From positions 992,001 to 1,056,000 of the forward strand of contig JAQGEQ010000048.1 in the NCBI GenBank assembly GCA_034620365.1: 64,000 nt of DNA, given 5' to 3'. Of the stretch, positions 12,113 through 22,845 are shown one piece after another (the first letter of the stretch is position 1; every line of letters starts with the position of its first letter). Origin of the DNA: Pegea sp. RAD2-039. Its lineage: Eukaryota; Chordata; Thaliacea; Salpida; Salpidae. A model generated the notes under the pieces. The model searched no databases. It was not told the origin of the DNA and was given only the letters and a program-made list of their open reading frames with translations. A program made the position numbers and the translations under genes.

Positions 12113-13292
12113 ATGTTTTCAGAGCTTAAGTCAGGGTGGCTTTTAAGGCAAAGTAGGTTTAAATATACTTTCTAAAGCTACAAATTATTAATAAAAACTT
12201 AATTCTATTAAAAAATATGAAATTGTTATGTTTTTGTACCAATGAGTTTTTCAGCTTGTTTCTAAAATATAAATTAACTAAAATAAATATTTTAGTGGTT
12301 ACTGCAAGATGTTATAAAATCCAACTTTTATTCAGCTACAATATTAAAAAAATGGAAAAGTTACTATTTCAAACTCATAAGTGATGGAAATCTTATATTT
12401 TATCAAGATGAAAGCAACCTAGAAAAAGTTGGTCATTTCAATTTAATATCAAACTGCAAATCAATCAAAGGGGGCCTTGCATGCCAAAGTAATTACTTCT
12501 TTTATGTAAATATTTATCTTTGTTTTCTAAATTCATAGAAAATTATATTTTCAACTAAGAATACCATAATACTACAAATATTTCATGTCTTTTAAGTCTT
12601 ATTCCTTGTAAATGAATTTTTAATTTAAAAGTTTCAATTATAGTTACGCCTCCAAGTAATCATGCAGTAGAAAACGTGATCAAACTTGAAAGCAAAAATG
12701 GAGATAATTTGGTTTTGTGTTCTTCCTCTGCTGATGAAGCTTTGTATATTAGCTTTTTTACTCTATTTAAAAAAAACTGAGTCTGCTAAATTATTTAAAA
12801 CAACATCATTACCTTTATTTTTCTGGAGTTAATTCTTAAAACGCAAATCTTTAAAAATGTTAAAACAAAGTGCTCGCGCTTTAACTGATTTAGCTTATCT
12901 AGCTTTTTTGAAGTCAATGAAAGCTAAGAACAAATTATTTTGATCGAAATAGAGCTTGGAGAATGACGATGAAAGAAGTGTTGGAGCAAATGAACATGTA
13001 TGGACAGAAAGTTCCTCGAATAGCTAAGGGATATCAAACTAAGAGAGATGTATATTACATTGAAGCATATGGTCCTTTAGAAGTTGGCCACGATTCATTT
13101 GGTCGCACTTATTATGGTAATTTATATTTCATAGAAAAAGTTCATACGATAAGATCACTATCTTTAGTTTGCCCTCAAAACCAGCAAGTCACTTACATCA
13201 GTGAGAATGATCCAAACTACTACCGTAGAGGGGATACAGTATACGGACTAGGAACTGGATTAATGTTATGGACACCTTTCATTTTCTTCTAG
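12113..13292 (+). CDS. PLEKHB/evectin-like PH-domain membrane protein
   Basis: This is a homologue of pleckstrin homology domain family B (evectins), tail-anchored proteins of post-Golgi and recycling endosome membranes that bind phosphatidylserine through the PH domain. Exons are 12113-12152, 12336-12488, 12644-12743 and 12929-13292, with consistent phase and a TAG stop, giving 218 residues against about 222 in human PLEKHB2. The first exon gives SGWLLRQ; the second continues with TILKKWKSYYFKL and SDGNLIFYQDE, the classic start of the PH domain. Exon three carries the late strands (NLVLCSSSADEA). The C-terminus ends in a hydrophobic GLGTGLMLWTPFIFF anchor after a Tyr/Gly-rich linker. The exon 3 donor (12,744) and exon 4 acceptor (12,928) are the least certain joints. 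Whether it is PLEKHB1- or PLEKHB2-like cannot be decided. Confidence 0.85.
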
Positions 13293-13423
13293 AATTCTTA
13301 TATTCCTGTTGCTTGATAGCTGTGTGTATAGTCGAGATATTCTTTCACTTGCATGACTTTTTCCGTTTCTGTTTGTAAATTCTGACTGATCTTCACAATT
13401 TGAACATAACCATTTTGAATAAT

Positions 13424-13429
13424 TTTATT
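13424..13429 (-). terminator. Poly(A) signal of the aladin gene
   Basis: TTTATT on the plus strand reads AATAAA on the minus strand, about 25 bases after the aladin stop codon. It lies beyond the opposing PLEKHB stop, inside that gene's likely 3' UTR. Confidence 0.45.
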
Positions 13430-13443
13430 AATTGAACCTTTAT

Positions 13444-13449
13444 AATAAA
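13444..13449 (+). terminator. Poly(A) signal of the PLEKHB-like gene
   Basis: This is a plus-strand AATAAA, 151 bases after the PLEKHB-like stop and only a few bases from the aladin stop codon (13,455-13,457). If used, its transcript overlaps the end of the aladin transcript. Confidence 0.4.
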
Positions 13450-13454
13450 AATGT

Positions 13455-16400
13455 TTAATCTACAACATATCCACTGATATATGATTGAGTGGATTCATTG
13501 ATAAAATTTTGGTGACCAGATGCAGTAACACTAAAAGATGACATATTTAAATGAGGTTTAGCGATACTTCTATTTTTGTCTTTCTTGAAAAATAGTGGTA
13601 TATGCAGCACCCCACCATCAACAGAGCACTACAAAGTAAATAAGTTTCGGTTAAAATATAGAAACTTATCATACAACTAAGGGTGTTTATAAATATGATC
13701 AACTTACAACAGTTAGTAGGGCACCATCTTGGAAACTTGGCTTGAATGTTATGAATGTAGGGACGCTATCATCAGGCCCATTCACATAACCACTAAAAAT
13801 TTAATTTCAAAAGTTGAAAATGAAACTTTTTTATTTGAAATACAAATTAAGATTTTAAGATCACAATTCTTACTTAGGTGTTGCCGCAAATAAAGGATCT
13901 TCAGATGTGGTAAACAAAGCAACTTGAGATTGAGCCGACGAATAATCTTTGTCAAACAATACTGCTAACCGATCTCCTGTTTTATTCATCACGATCGAGT
14001 GTATTAGGTTACAACTCGATTCTGATTCACTACAAAGATATTTCAAATGTAAAAATAAAACCTTTTTTTCAAGTCTATTTGTACAGTTATCTATATATCA
14101 AAATATTGTTCAAAATAAAAACCTGTTATTTATTTCATTAGAACAGTAATAATTTAGATCAATTGCAATTGAAGCATTTTTTGAACCGTCTATAATAGAA
14201 GCTTCAGATTGACTAGAATCAGCAAATGATAACGAATATATAATCTTCCCATCAGAGCAACTGAATAATAAAGTAGTTGCTTTTGGAGTCCAGCAAGCAG
14301 TCTAAACAAATATTAACAATAAATATTTGCTGAAAAAACCAGAAATTTAAATCAAAACTAAAATGTTGCAGCTTGAAAACTTATTGGGAATTTTTCTACA
14401 AAATTAATATATTGAGTTGTAGCAATAAACAAACTAACTTGTAATCGTCCTTCTAGTTTCGACCACTGTTCATGCGTCCAGTTTACAGTTTCAAAAACAC
14501 GAAAAGAAGAGCTTGTTGTACCTACAACCATCTTGCTACCATCAGGTGAAATGTAGAACTTGCAAATGCCTCCACTATTATCGATTCTTGAAACAACAGT
14601 TGGATCATTCAGACATACATCCCAAACCTAAATACAAAAAGCAAAATATTTAACATGAATCATCTTTTCTGGACAAACAATATTAATTTTTAATAAGAAA
14701 TGGAGTGCTTCGGGCGAGGTCATGGCAAAACTTATGGTGATCCAGCTGACGTCGCAGGAGCTGTTAGAACGACACTGACAACAGTGACAAACTGACTACG
14801 AAGCTCCAACTCCTGGTATAAATTCAGAGTTTTTCGTTTCATAGAAATGTTGTCATTGACCAGACTAACGGGACCCCTTCTTTTCGGACTTTTATGTCTC
14901 GGCCTGGGGTCAAATCCGAGACCTTCCTCGAGTTAGGCGGACGTGAATACCGTTACACGACGGAGACGAACATTTATAATAATACAAATATAAAAAATAA
15001 TTATTTTAAAAGTTCTAACTAATACTTTAAAATTATCAGAACACTTCGGATATATGATGCTCATCTTAAATTGATTATATTCACAATATAAATAATTGCT
15101 AGAACTAAAAACAGAAATATTTGTAAATCAAAATACTTCAAACTTACAACTATTGAAGAGCTGAGAGCTGAACAAGAAAATAATAAGTCGAAACCGCTAG
15201 GACTCCACTCAATCGAAGTAACTGGAGTATGTGGGGGGTAAGTGAGTATTTGCATTCCACCGCTGGATGGTCGAGTTGACAGAGAGGTCGGATCAACATT
15301 CCAGATAAGAATACAAGTTTGAGAAGCAACAGCAAGTGTTGAAGCAGACTGAGGTTTCCATTTTAGGTCAGTTATATTTCTCTGTTTTTTATGTTTCAGT
15401 ATTGGGACTAGTTCACTAAGAAAAATTTAGCTTTGTTTAATAAAAAAAAGTAAATTATTAAAATTGAATAATTCTTAACAAATTAATCAGCTGAAAGACA
15501 TACTTGTCGTTGTAACACACTCGTACAGTGTCATCAATGAGAGCTAAGGCAAACTTATTAGTATGAGGATGCCATGCTAACAATCGAACACAACTTTCTT
15601 GCCTGCCAAAACAAAGACCTAATTTAGTTAGTTAAGCAAATAAAATGTGGGCAGATACAACTTTCAAAACAGTAGTATAAATAGAATGTTTTCTTAAAGT
15701 GTATTTTAAAAAGATATAAATATTGTTTACCAGTTGTTATTAGGTGAGAATTCTGCAGCTAATTCATGATCTGAAAGCTAAAGTATAAATTTTAAATATT
15801 TTTGTTATTATATGGTCCACTAAATTACTTTGAGATGTGGATATACATTGATTTGCATACTTGCCAACCAGCATGACACTTTCAAGAAATATGAAGCTAA
15901 ATGTTTGACAAAATTTGGCACTGAAAAAAATTACATAATTCAATACATCACATTAATCTTGTAATCAGTTTATAAATGTTAAAATTTGTTTGATATATTC
16001 ATTATTATTACTTTTTTTGACTTACTTTTAATACACTAAGGATTATTGAATAAATTTATAATATGAAAATAAAACAATAATTCACCATTGTCTTCACTTT
16101 TTGAGATAGAAATTTCTTTCAATAACCCTGAAACACCTCTTAAACGCCTGTGTCAAAAATCAGTACAAATTTAAACATAAACTGATACATTTTAAAAATA
16201 CTTTATCAGAACATAACAAAAAGTAATAAAATTACTAAAATTTAGAGATGGAAACATATTTCTTAAATATTTTTAAACTACAATTTAATTTTAGCCCATG
16301 AAGCTTAACACTCAGTTATAAGCTAATCTATAACCTTTTAGATAATTTTTAAACTGCATAAATTTATAAATAAATAGTTAATAAATTTCAAAATAGTTTT

Positions 16401-17075
16401 CAATCAACTTCAAACCATTATTTTGCTTTAATTCATGAATCATAAAACCTTAGAAAAAGAGTCAATATGATAAACACATATTATTATAAAAATGCTAAAG
16501 TAAAAAAATTAATAAGGCTTTTATAGTTGAGATAAATAGAACACAACAAAAATATAATGAATATACCACGCAGACACAATCTTTTCATAAAACGTATCAT
16601 TTTTTTCTAAAAAAGCAGATCCAACAGGGTCTTCATCTTTAGTACATCGATGAAAATGATCTAAACTGAACTGTGCTTGTGGTATCTCATACTAAAAATG
16701 TAATTATAAAATATATTAGCAAGATTTTAATGTAAGGAAATTATATATAATTCATATTTATCTAACTAGATCAAACATTAATATGGGTTAATTAATTACC
16801 TTAATTAATTTTAATTTAATCTTAATTACTTTTAAGAAAATATAATATTAAATTACATCTATAGAAAATTTTAACGATACAATAAATACAGAATAAACAA
16901 TTCATGTTAGCTTAAAAAAATATTCTAATATTTATTAACTTTCAAAGTAAATAATAAAAGCTTATACCAAATTTTCAACAAAAGAATATGCATCAGTATG
17001 ATCTGCTGAAATTATTCTTCCATTAACTTCACAAACAGTTTGATTACCACCAATATTACTAGAAGTTTCATTCAT
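13455..17075 (-). CDS. AAAS: Aladin, WD-repeat nucleoporin, 12 exons
   Basis: Aladin is a nuclear pore scaffold-associated WD40 protein that is anchored by NDC1. Exons in transcript order: 17075-16968, 16691-16567, 16147-16086, 15920-15829, 15777-15731, 15602-15504, 15415-15148, 14627-14439, 14301-14123, 14029-13874, 13792-13708 and 13628-13455. All phases agree and give 527 residues (human 546). Diagnostic stretches include [61 protein letters not shown] and a late [15 protein letters not shown]. The first 36 residues are poorly conserved, as expected. The intron between 14,628 and 15,147 carries a SINE. A pyrimidine-AG acceptor lies 25 bases before the ATG (boundary near 17,100), so there may be a 5' UTR intron or a trans-splice site. 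Confidence 0.95.
14703..14972 (-). mobile_element. tRNA-derived SINE copy 1, inside an aladin intron
   Basis: This block stands out from its AT-rich surroundings by higher GC. Read on the minus strand it begins with a tRNA-like head: an A-box-like stretch at 14,942-14,958 and a B-box-like stretch at 14,906-14,916 (GATTTGACCCC against the GGTTCGANTCC consensus). The body that follows matches two other places in the window (25,617-25,805 and 53,150-53,500). It includes a segment reading GTCACTGTTGTCAGTGTC here. It lies in the sense direction of the host gene. The exact ends and target-site duplication were not resolved. Confidence 0.75.
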
Positions 17076-17699
17076 AGTTAAAAATCAACTTTTGTTTTAA
17101 CTATAAACAAAAAAATTAATTAGAATCGGCTTAACAAGATCAAAAGAATAATTTTTAAATGCATATAGTATTAAAATATGTATTCGACGTTTTTGCTGGT
17201 AAGCCAGTCAAAAGAAATCAGCATATATGAAATTGATGGTAAATAATAATTTGAATTATGTTAAAACTGCTATAAATTCAATTTCGCACTAATCTATTTC
17301 ATAAAATTTAACTTTAAGATTTTTTCAAAGTTGGATTTCATTCATAATTCAAAAAATATTGTTGGTCGTTAGATTTATGGTAAAAGTGATTAAATGGTAC
17401 TTTTAAAATTGTGGCAAAATTCTTTTCGCTGTAAAGAGCGATATAAAAGATAGAGAATGCATAATAACATCACTAAACCAACACTTTTCATCAAGCTAAG
17501 CAATGTAATTTATTTTTCAAACAAATATATTCATTTTTATTTGATTTTTAAATATAGTTTTTTTCATTTTACTATGTTTCTCTTTGTTTTTAAAAACGTC
17601 TTGAGTACAACCAGCATGGCTGTTTTAGGCAGAAGCAGGCCTTATTATTATAATTTTATTTGAAAAAAAGATCATCAAAGATATTAAAAAAAATACTAC

Positions 17700-18915
17700 G
17701 GTAAGCAATACTGTAAAAATTACCAAGTCACCATAATCGGCAACTAGTACAGATAGAAAAGTTTAGAAGTCAGAGTTATATTCCTCAGGGTTCTGTTCTG
17801 GATCCCCTTCTCTTTTTAATTTTCATCGAAGACCTCATCAGAAGATTAGTAGTATTAGATGATGTCAGAGTGTTTGTGTATGCAGATGATATCAAGCTAT
17901 TATCTTGTAATCCTTCAAAACTTCAAACTGCACTACACACTGTAGAGAACTGGTCTACGAATTGGCAGCTCAGAATCCAGCCCACAAAGTTTGAACTTAT
18001 AACTTGCTCTCGTAAACCAGCTGTATATTGTTTGAACCAATACTCTATCAATAGATTTATTATTCAACGAGTATCTTCGGTCCTAGACCTTGGCATAACT
18101 CTATCATCTGACTTTAAATGGCGAAATTATTTTTCCAAAATCTTTGGAAAATCAATCAACCTTTTCTTCCTTATTATAAAGACCAATAATTCTAAGGACC
18201 CATACTTTCTTATCAATCTTTTCAGATTGTACGTACGTCCAATTCTTGAATACAATGTCAGTGTATGGACGTCATATCAAGTTAGGATATCAAAAAAATC
18301 GAATCTGTTCAGGCCAATTTTACGAGATTAGTATGCAGGAAACTTAATATTAAACATGGTAGTTATAAACATCGTCTCAGTTTCTTCAATTTAGATACTT
18401 TGGAAATCTGACGGATTAAATACGACTTAATTCTTATTTTTAAAATTATCCACAATTTAATTGACATTCAGTTTGATGATTTCTTTTCCATAACTCCTTC
18501 CCTCAAGTAATATCAACTCAGACGACACCCATTACACCTTAATAAGCCTATATCACCTAGTACATTGGTCAAGGCTAATTTTTTCTCATACCGCATAGTT
18601 AATACATGCAACCAGCTGCCATCAGACATTGCCATGTCGAAGTCGCTAGCGCTGTTCAAGCAGAAGTTGAACCGTTATAATATTGCCAACATTGTCATTT
18701 CTAAACTGTGATTTTTTTTTCTCTTTTTTATATTACTAATATTCCAAGTAATTGTTCACTGTTATATGCTTTGAGTGCTATCGCAATACCATGTGTTACA
18801 TCTTTTACTTTCTATATTTCTAACTAAATAGATGTTATTCGTGAGAATGTGTGTTGGCGAGAGGTGCTCTCTTCAGGTACCCTCCTTCGCATTTATTGAA
18901 ATAAATAAATAATTT
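17700..18915 (+). mobile_element. 5'-truncated CR1-like LINE, copy A
   Basis: This is the 3' part of a non-LTR retrotransposon. It keeps the end of reverse transcriptase: a VPQGS-like motif is spoiled just upstream (near 17,785), followed by FVYADDIKLL with the catalytic YADD at about 17,877, then thumb-region sequence to about 18,700. The 3' UTR ends in a short AAATAAATAAAT-type run near 18,900-18,915. The longest intact frame is 17,870-18,331. Later parts of the protein continue in other frames, so the copy is dead. It matches copies B, C and D. Confidence 0.85.
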
Positions 18916-19710
18916 TTTGGTGAAAAATTGTATAATGCCATGTCACTAGGGTAAGATTATCTTTTCACGCCATTTGTCAACAAGTTTTCAAATCCTTGTT
19001 TAGCTTCAATATGGAAAGACAACTATCAATTTTTATTTATTTTTAAAAAGATTCAGTTTTAATTCTAAAATACCATTTCGAACTTTATATTATAAATGTG
19101 TTCTTTCCATTAAACTATAAAAGAAAAACAAAATAAGAAATTCTCGTAGATATCAAAGTTTAACATGACTAACTTTAAAAAATAAATAATTTTCCTGTAT
19201 CAGCAAAGACTTTTAAGATAAGAACTGTTAAAATAAAAATTTAAAACTTTAAAGGAAGTAGGTCGTTTTGATCTTTAGATATAATGTTACTGCAACTCTT
19301 CGAAGCAATTAACAACCGCCTAGCTAATAGTTAGGGTAATAGCAAGTCGATGATAAACCTTGGAAATTTTATGATGATTTATATTGAATTATTTCACTTT
19401 AATATATTAAAATGAGCTTTTAACCCCAAATTCCGTCTACCAACTATTGACAATTGGAATTATATGAAAATATATTCATAATAGATCTAAAGTTCCGAAA
19501 AGTGTTACTTTAGTTACTTTAAAATCAATAATTTTGATAATTATTTTTTGGGATTTGAACTAAAACTCCTGATTTATAAAGTTATACTCAAAGTCTACAG
19601 AAAAGAACAAAAATTGACATGGTCTGATGGAAATTCATTTTATTTTTATACTTTACATCAATAGATATCAAGCAAAAATTCAATATTAAAATAAATTTAA
19701 CAGCATCAAA

Positions 19711-21003
19711 TTATTTCTTTTTCTTGCTCATAGCAATTCTCTTATTTCTTTCTTTTTTATGCAAGTACTTGCGACTTCTTTTGTTATTCTTCTTCTGGGA
19801 GCTACTCATCTTGGTCTTTTTTGTAACAGCTAATTTATGCTTAGCCACAGTCAACTTGTTTAAAGTTTTGACATTATTTCTAAAAAATCAAAATGTAAAA
19901 TAATGCTTAAATAATAACATAAGGAAAATAAAAGTTCTAGAAAGCTATGAATATTTACAAAATATATTGATAAAATAGGATGCTGATCTAAAACAAACAA
20001 GCAGAATAAAAAAAATGTAAATTAACTGAAAAACTTAAGTGATATAAGATCTATACTGACTTTATATAAACCTTTTTGTCAGCAACATCATTAGTTTCTT
20101 CTGCTTCATTAGTATCAACTTTATCTTCTTCAACTTCATCTTCTTCATCTTTATTTTCTCCAAGATAAAGATTAAGTGAAGGATCAAAAATATCAGTTTC
20201 AATAATTGAAACACTGTGAGATGGGAGATCTATTGTTTCCTTGGTCACATCTTGACAAAGTGATTCAGCATTAGCTTTTCCATCCTGAAACAGTTGAATA
20301 AATAATGAATATAATTCTCTAACAAATATTTGTTTAATTCATTAATAATTTTTAATCCTATAAAAAATCTAATTTCATCTAATTATACAAAAAACAGCTT
20401 GTTAAAAATAATAATAAAAAAATAGGAAATATTTCAAAGTTTATTTTTTTGAAGACTACTTTTAACCATTTAGTTAATATTTAAGAATAATTATATCAAT
20501 GCAAATAACTAAATAATGATAATAATTATGAAATTACATGACATTCTTAAATAAAATAAAATTATAATGTATATTGTTAATTTAATACTAAAAATTGTTT
20601 CATAATTAAATAGAAAAACAAATAGCTGTAAGTAAAACTATTAGTTTCTTATAAAAATAAGAACTACTTTATTTACAAAATATAAAATATTCATACTAAG
20701 TTTTAAAATACTTTTGGGGACAAATACTAAATATTAAAGAAGATTATTCATAATTAGTTGTACTTATTTACAAAAATCATTTTTTAGCAATAATTTAAAA
20801 ATGATAATTACAAATGAAACTTTAAAACAATCATCATCCTTTTTGATCAGTTCTAATTTCTTTTTTTTAAGAATAGCTCTTTCTTCTTTCAGCTTTCTAT
20901 CAATTTCTTCTCGAGCTTTTTTCTTCCTTTGTTCTTTTCTTTTATGAAAACCACCTAAATAATCTTTTCTTTTAAAGTTATCAAATACAGCTTCTAATGA
21001 CAT
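19711..21003 (-). CDS. NOL12: NOL12 (Rrp17-like nucleolar protein), 3 exons
   Basis: NOL12 is a nucleolar protein of the Rrp17 family that acts in pre-rRNA processing. Exons are 21003-20812, 20284-20061 and 19879-19711, in phase, giving 194 residues (human 213). The first exon has the family signature FHKRKEQRKKKAREEIDRKL near residues 18-38. The middle exon is acidic (Glu/Asp-rich), and the last is very basic (Lys/Arg-rich), as in the family. The donor of exon 2 was placed at GTCAGT (20,060) because it keeps phase; an earlier GT would not. A pyrimidine-AG acceptor lies 18 bases before the ATG. LINE copies lie on both sides. Confidence 0.9.
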
Positions 21004-21380
21004 TATAAGTTATCATTTAACCTGAAGTAAACAGAAATATTAAAGTTTATAGTAAAAAGTGTAAAGTAGTCTATTTATGAATCTTATTATATTATGAAAC
21101 ACAAATTTCTTGAAAAAATTATAATACAAAACAGTTTCGAGTAAAACTAATATAAAATCGAAACTTAATTAACTAATTAATAAATTACAGTTAGAAATAA
21201 ACCAGTGATAAAAACACTGCTAAAACTATTCTAAATGAGATAAGTACTACAAAGTGAGTATCAGTAAGAGATTTTCAAATTTAATATGGCATGTTGTTAT
21301 AACTCGGTATTCGTCTAAACTAAAATGGCTTTTTATTAACATTACTAAAAACATTACAAGAATCAATTTGAAGAAAAAAA

Positions 21381-22600
21381 AAACTTATTTATTCATTTAT
21401 TTATTTCAGTAAATGCGAAGAAGGATGGCTGAAAAGAGCACCTCTCGCTAACACACATTCCTACAAATAACATCTATTTAGTCAAAAATATAGAAAGCAA
21501 AAGAAGTAACACATGACATTTCATTAGTCCTCAAAGTATATAACAGTGAAAATTACATAGAATGTTAATAATATAAAAAAAGGAAAAAATAACAGTTTAT
21601 AAATGGCAGTTTTGGTAATATTATAACGGTTAAACTTCTGCTAGAACAGCATGAGTGATTCTGACATGACAATGTCTGATGGCAGCTGGTTCCAGGTTAT
21701 TATTGTGCGGTATGAGAAATAAATTGCTCTGATTAACGTATCAGGTGATATGGGCTTAATAAGATGTAATGTGTGTCGTCTGAGTTGATATAACTTGAAA
21801 GAAGGACTAAAGGAAAAGAAATCATCGAATTTAAGCTCAATTAAATTGTGGATAATTTTGAAAATAAGAATCAAGTCGTACTTAATCCGTTGAGTTTACA
21901 AAGTATCTAAATTCAAGAAGCTAAAACGATGTTTATAATTATCGTATTTAATATTAAGTTTCCTGCATACCATAAACGTTGCTTGAACAGATTAAATTTT
22001 TTTGATATCGCCAACTTGATATGGCATCCATGCAGTGATATTTTATTCAAGAATTGGACATATGTACAGTTTTAGGAGATTGATGTAAAAGTGTGGATCC
22101 TTAGAATTGAAGATTTATTGAGAAATCTCCAACGTCGATTGATTTTGCAAAGATTTTGGAAACATAATTTTGCCATTTAGAGTCAAATGATAGGGTAATG
22201 CCAAGGTCTTGGACAGAAGATACTCGTTGAATAATAAATTCATTGATGGAATATTGGTTTAAGGAATTTACAGCTGGTTGGCGGGAGAAAGTTATAATTT
22301 CAGACTTTGTGGACTGGATTCTGAGCTGCCAGTTCAGTTTTCTACAGTGTCTCAATACAGTTTGAAGTTTTAAAGAGTTGTAAGATAATAGCTTGATTTC
22401 ATCTGCATACACAAACACACTGACATCATTTACTGCTACTAGTCTTCTGATGAGGTCTTCAATGGAAATTAAAAAGAGAAGGGGACCCAGAATGGAACCC
22501 TGAGGAACACCATTGGTGACTTGACTAGGAGTAGATAAAGATCTTTCAACATGAGTTTGTTGCAATCTACCTGATAAGTAATCTTCAATCCAGTAAAAAA
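21381..22600 (-). mobile_element. 5'-truncated CR1-like LINE, copy B
   Basis: The minus strand holds the same reverse-transcriptase 3' portion as copy A, including VPQGSILGPLLF and FVYADEIKLL, where the second catalytic Asp of YADD has become Glu. The main frame is 22,565-22,101, and the thumb remnant is 21,874-21,641. The 3' end, at 21,381-21,410, has the AAATAAATAAAT-type run. Frame breaks make it inactive. It lies head-on to copy A across the NOL12 gene. Confidence 0.85.
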
Positions 22601-22690
22601 TTACATAGAATCATAAAAATTAAAAAAAAGAAAAAAGGGGAAAAATTCACAGTTTAGAAATGGCAGTGTTGGCAATCATGTAGTGATTGA
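22597..22690 (-). repeat. Small extra LINE 3'-UTR fragment
   Basis: Immediately next to the 5' end of copy B is a further piece that matches the LINE 3' region seen at about 54,560-54,640, including a stretch ending in the GGCAGTGTTGGCAAT block. It is the remains of another copy into which, or next to which, copy B was inserted. Confidence 0.55.
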
Positions 22691-22845
22691 GATTATGACG
22701 ATCTAAGGCATTCAAATAAAGGTCTTGACATTAAATAATGAAAATATATTTAACTTAAATTAGATTAATAATCATAGTTCAATAATAACTAAAAATTAGT
22801 ATTTAACCTAACAAAATAAATGTTATTTAATAATAAATCAAACTC

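Noticed and set aside
12296-12310. TGGTTACTGCAAG after a TTTTAG, reading Trp-Leu-Leu-Gln, looked like the first PH-domain exon
   Set aside because: The true first exon at 12,113-12,152 already supplies SGWLLRQ and joins in phase at 12,336. The 12,296 stretch lies in the intron and would duplicate it.
12744-12781. In-frame stop after the PH domain suggested a PLEKHB pseudogene
   Set aside because: A GT donor at 12,744 and an acceptor at 12,928 remove the stop and give an intact, full-length reading frame.
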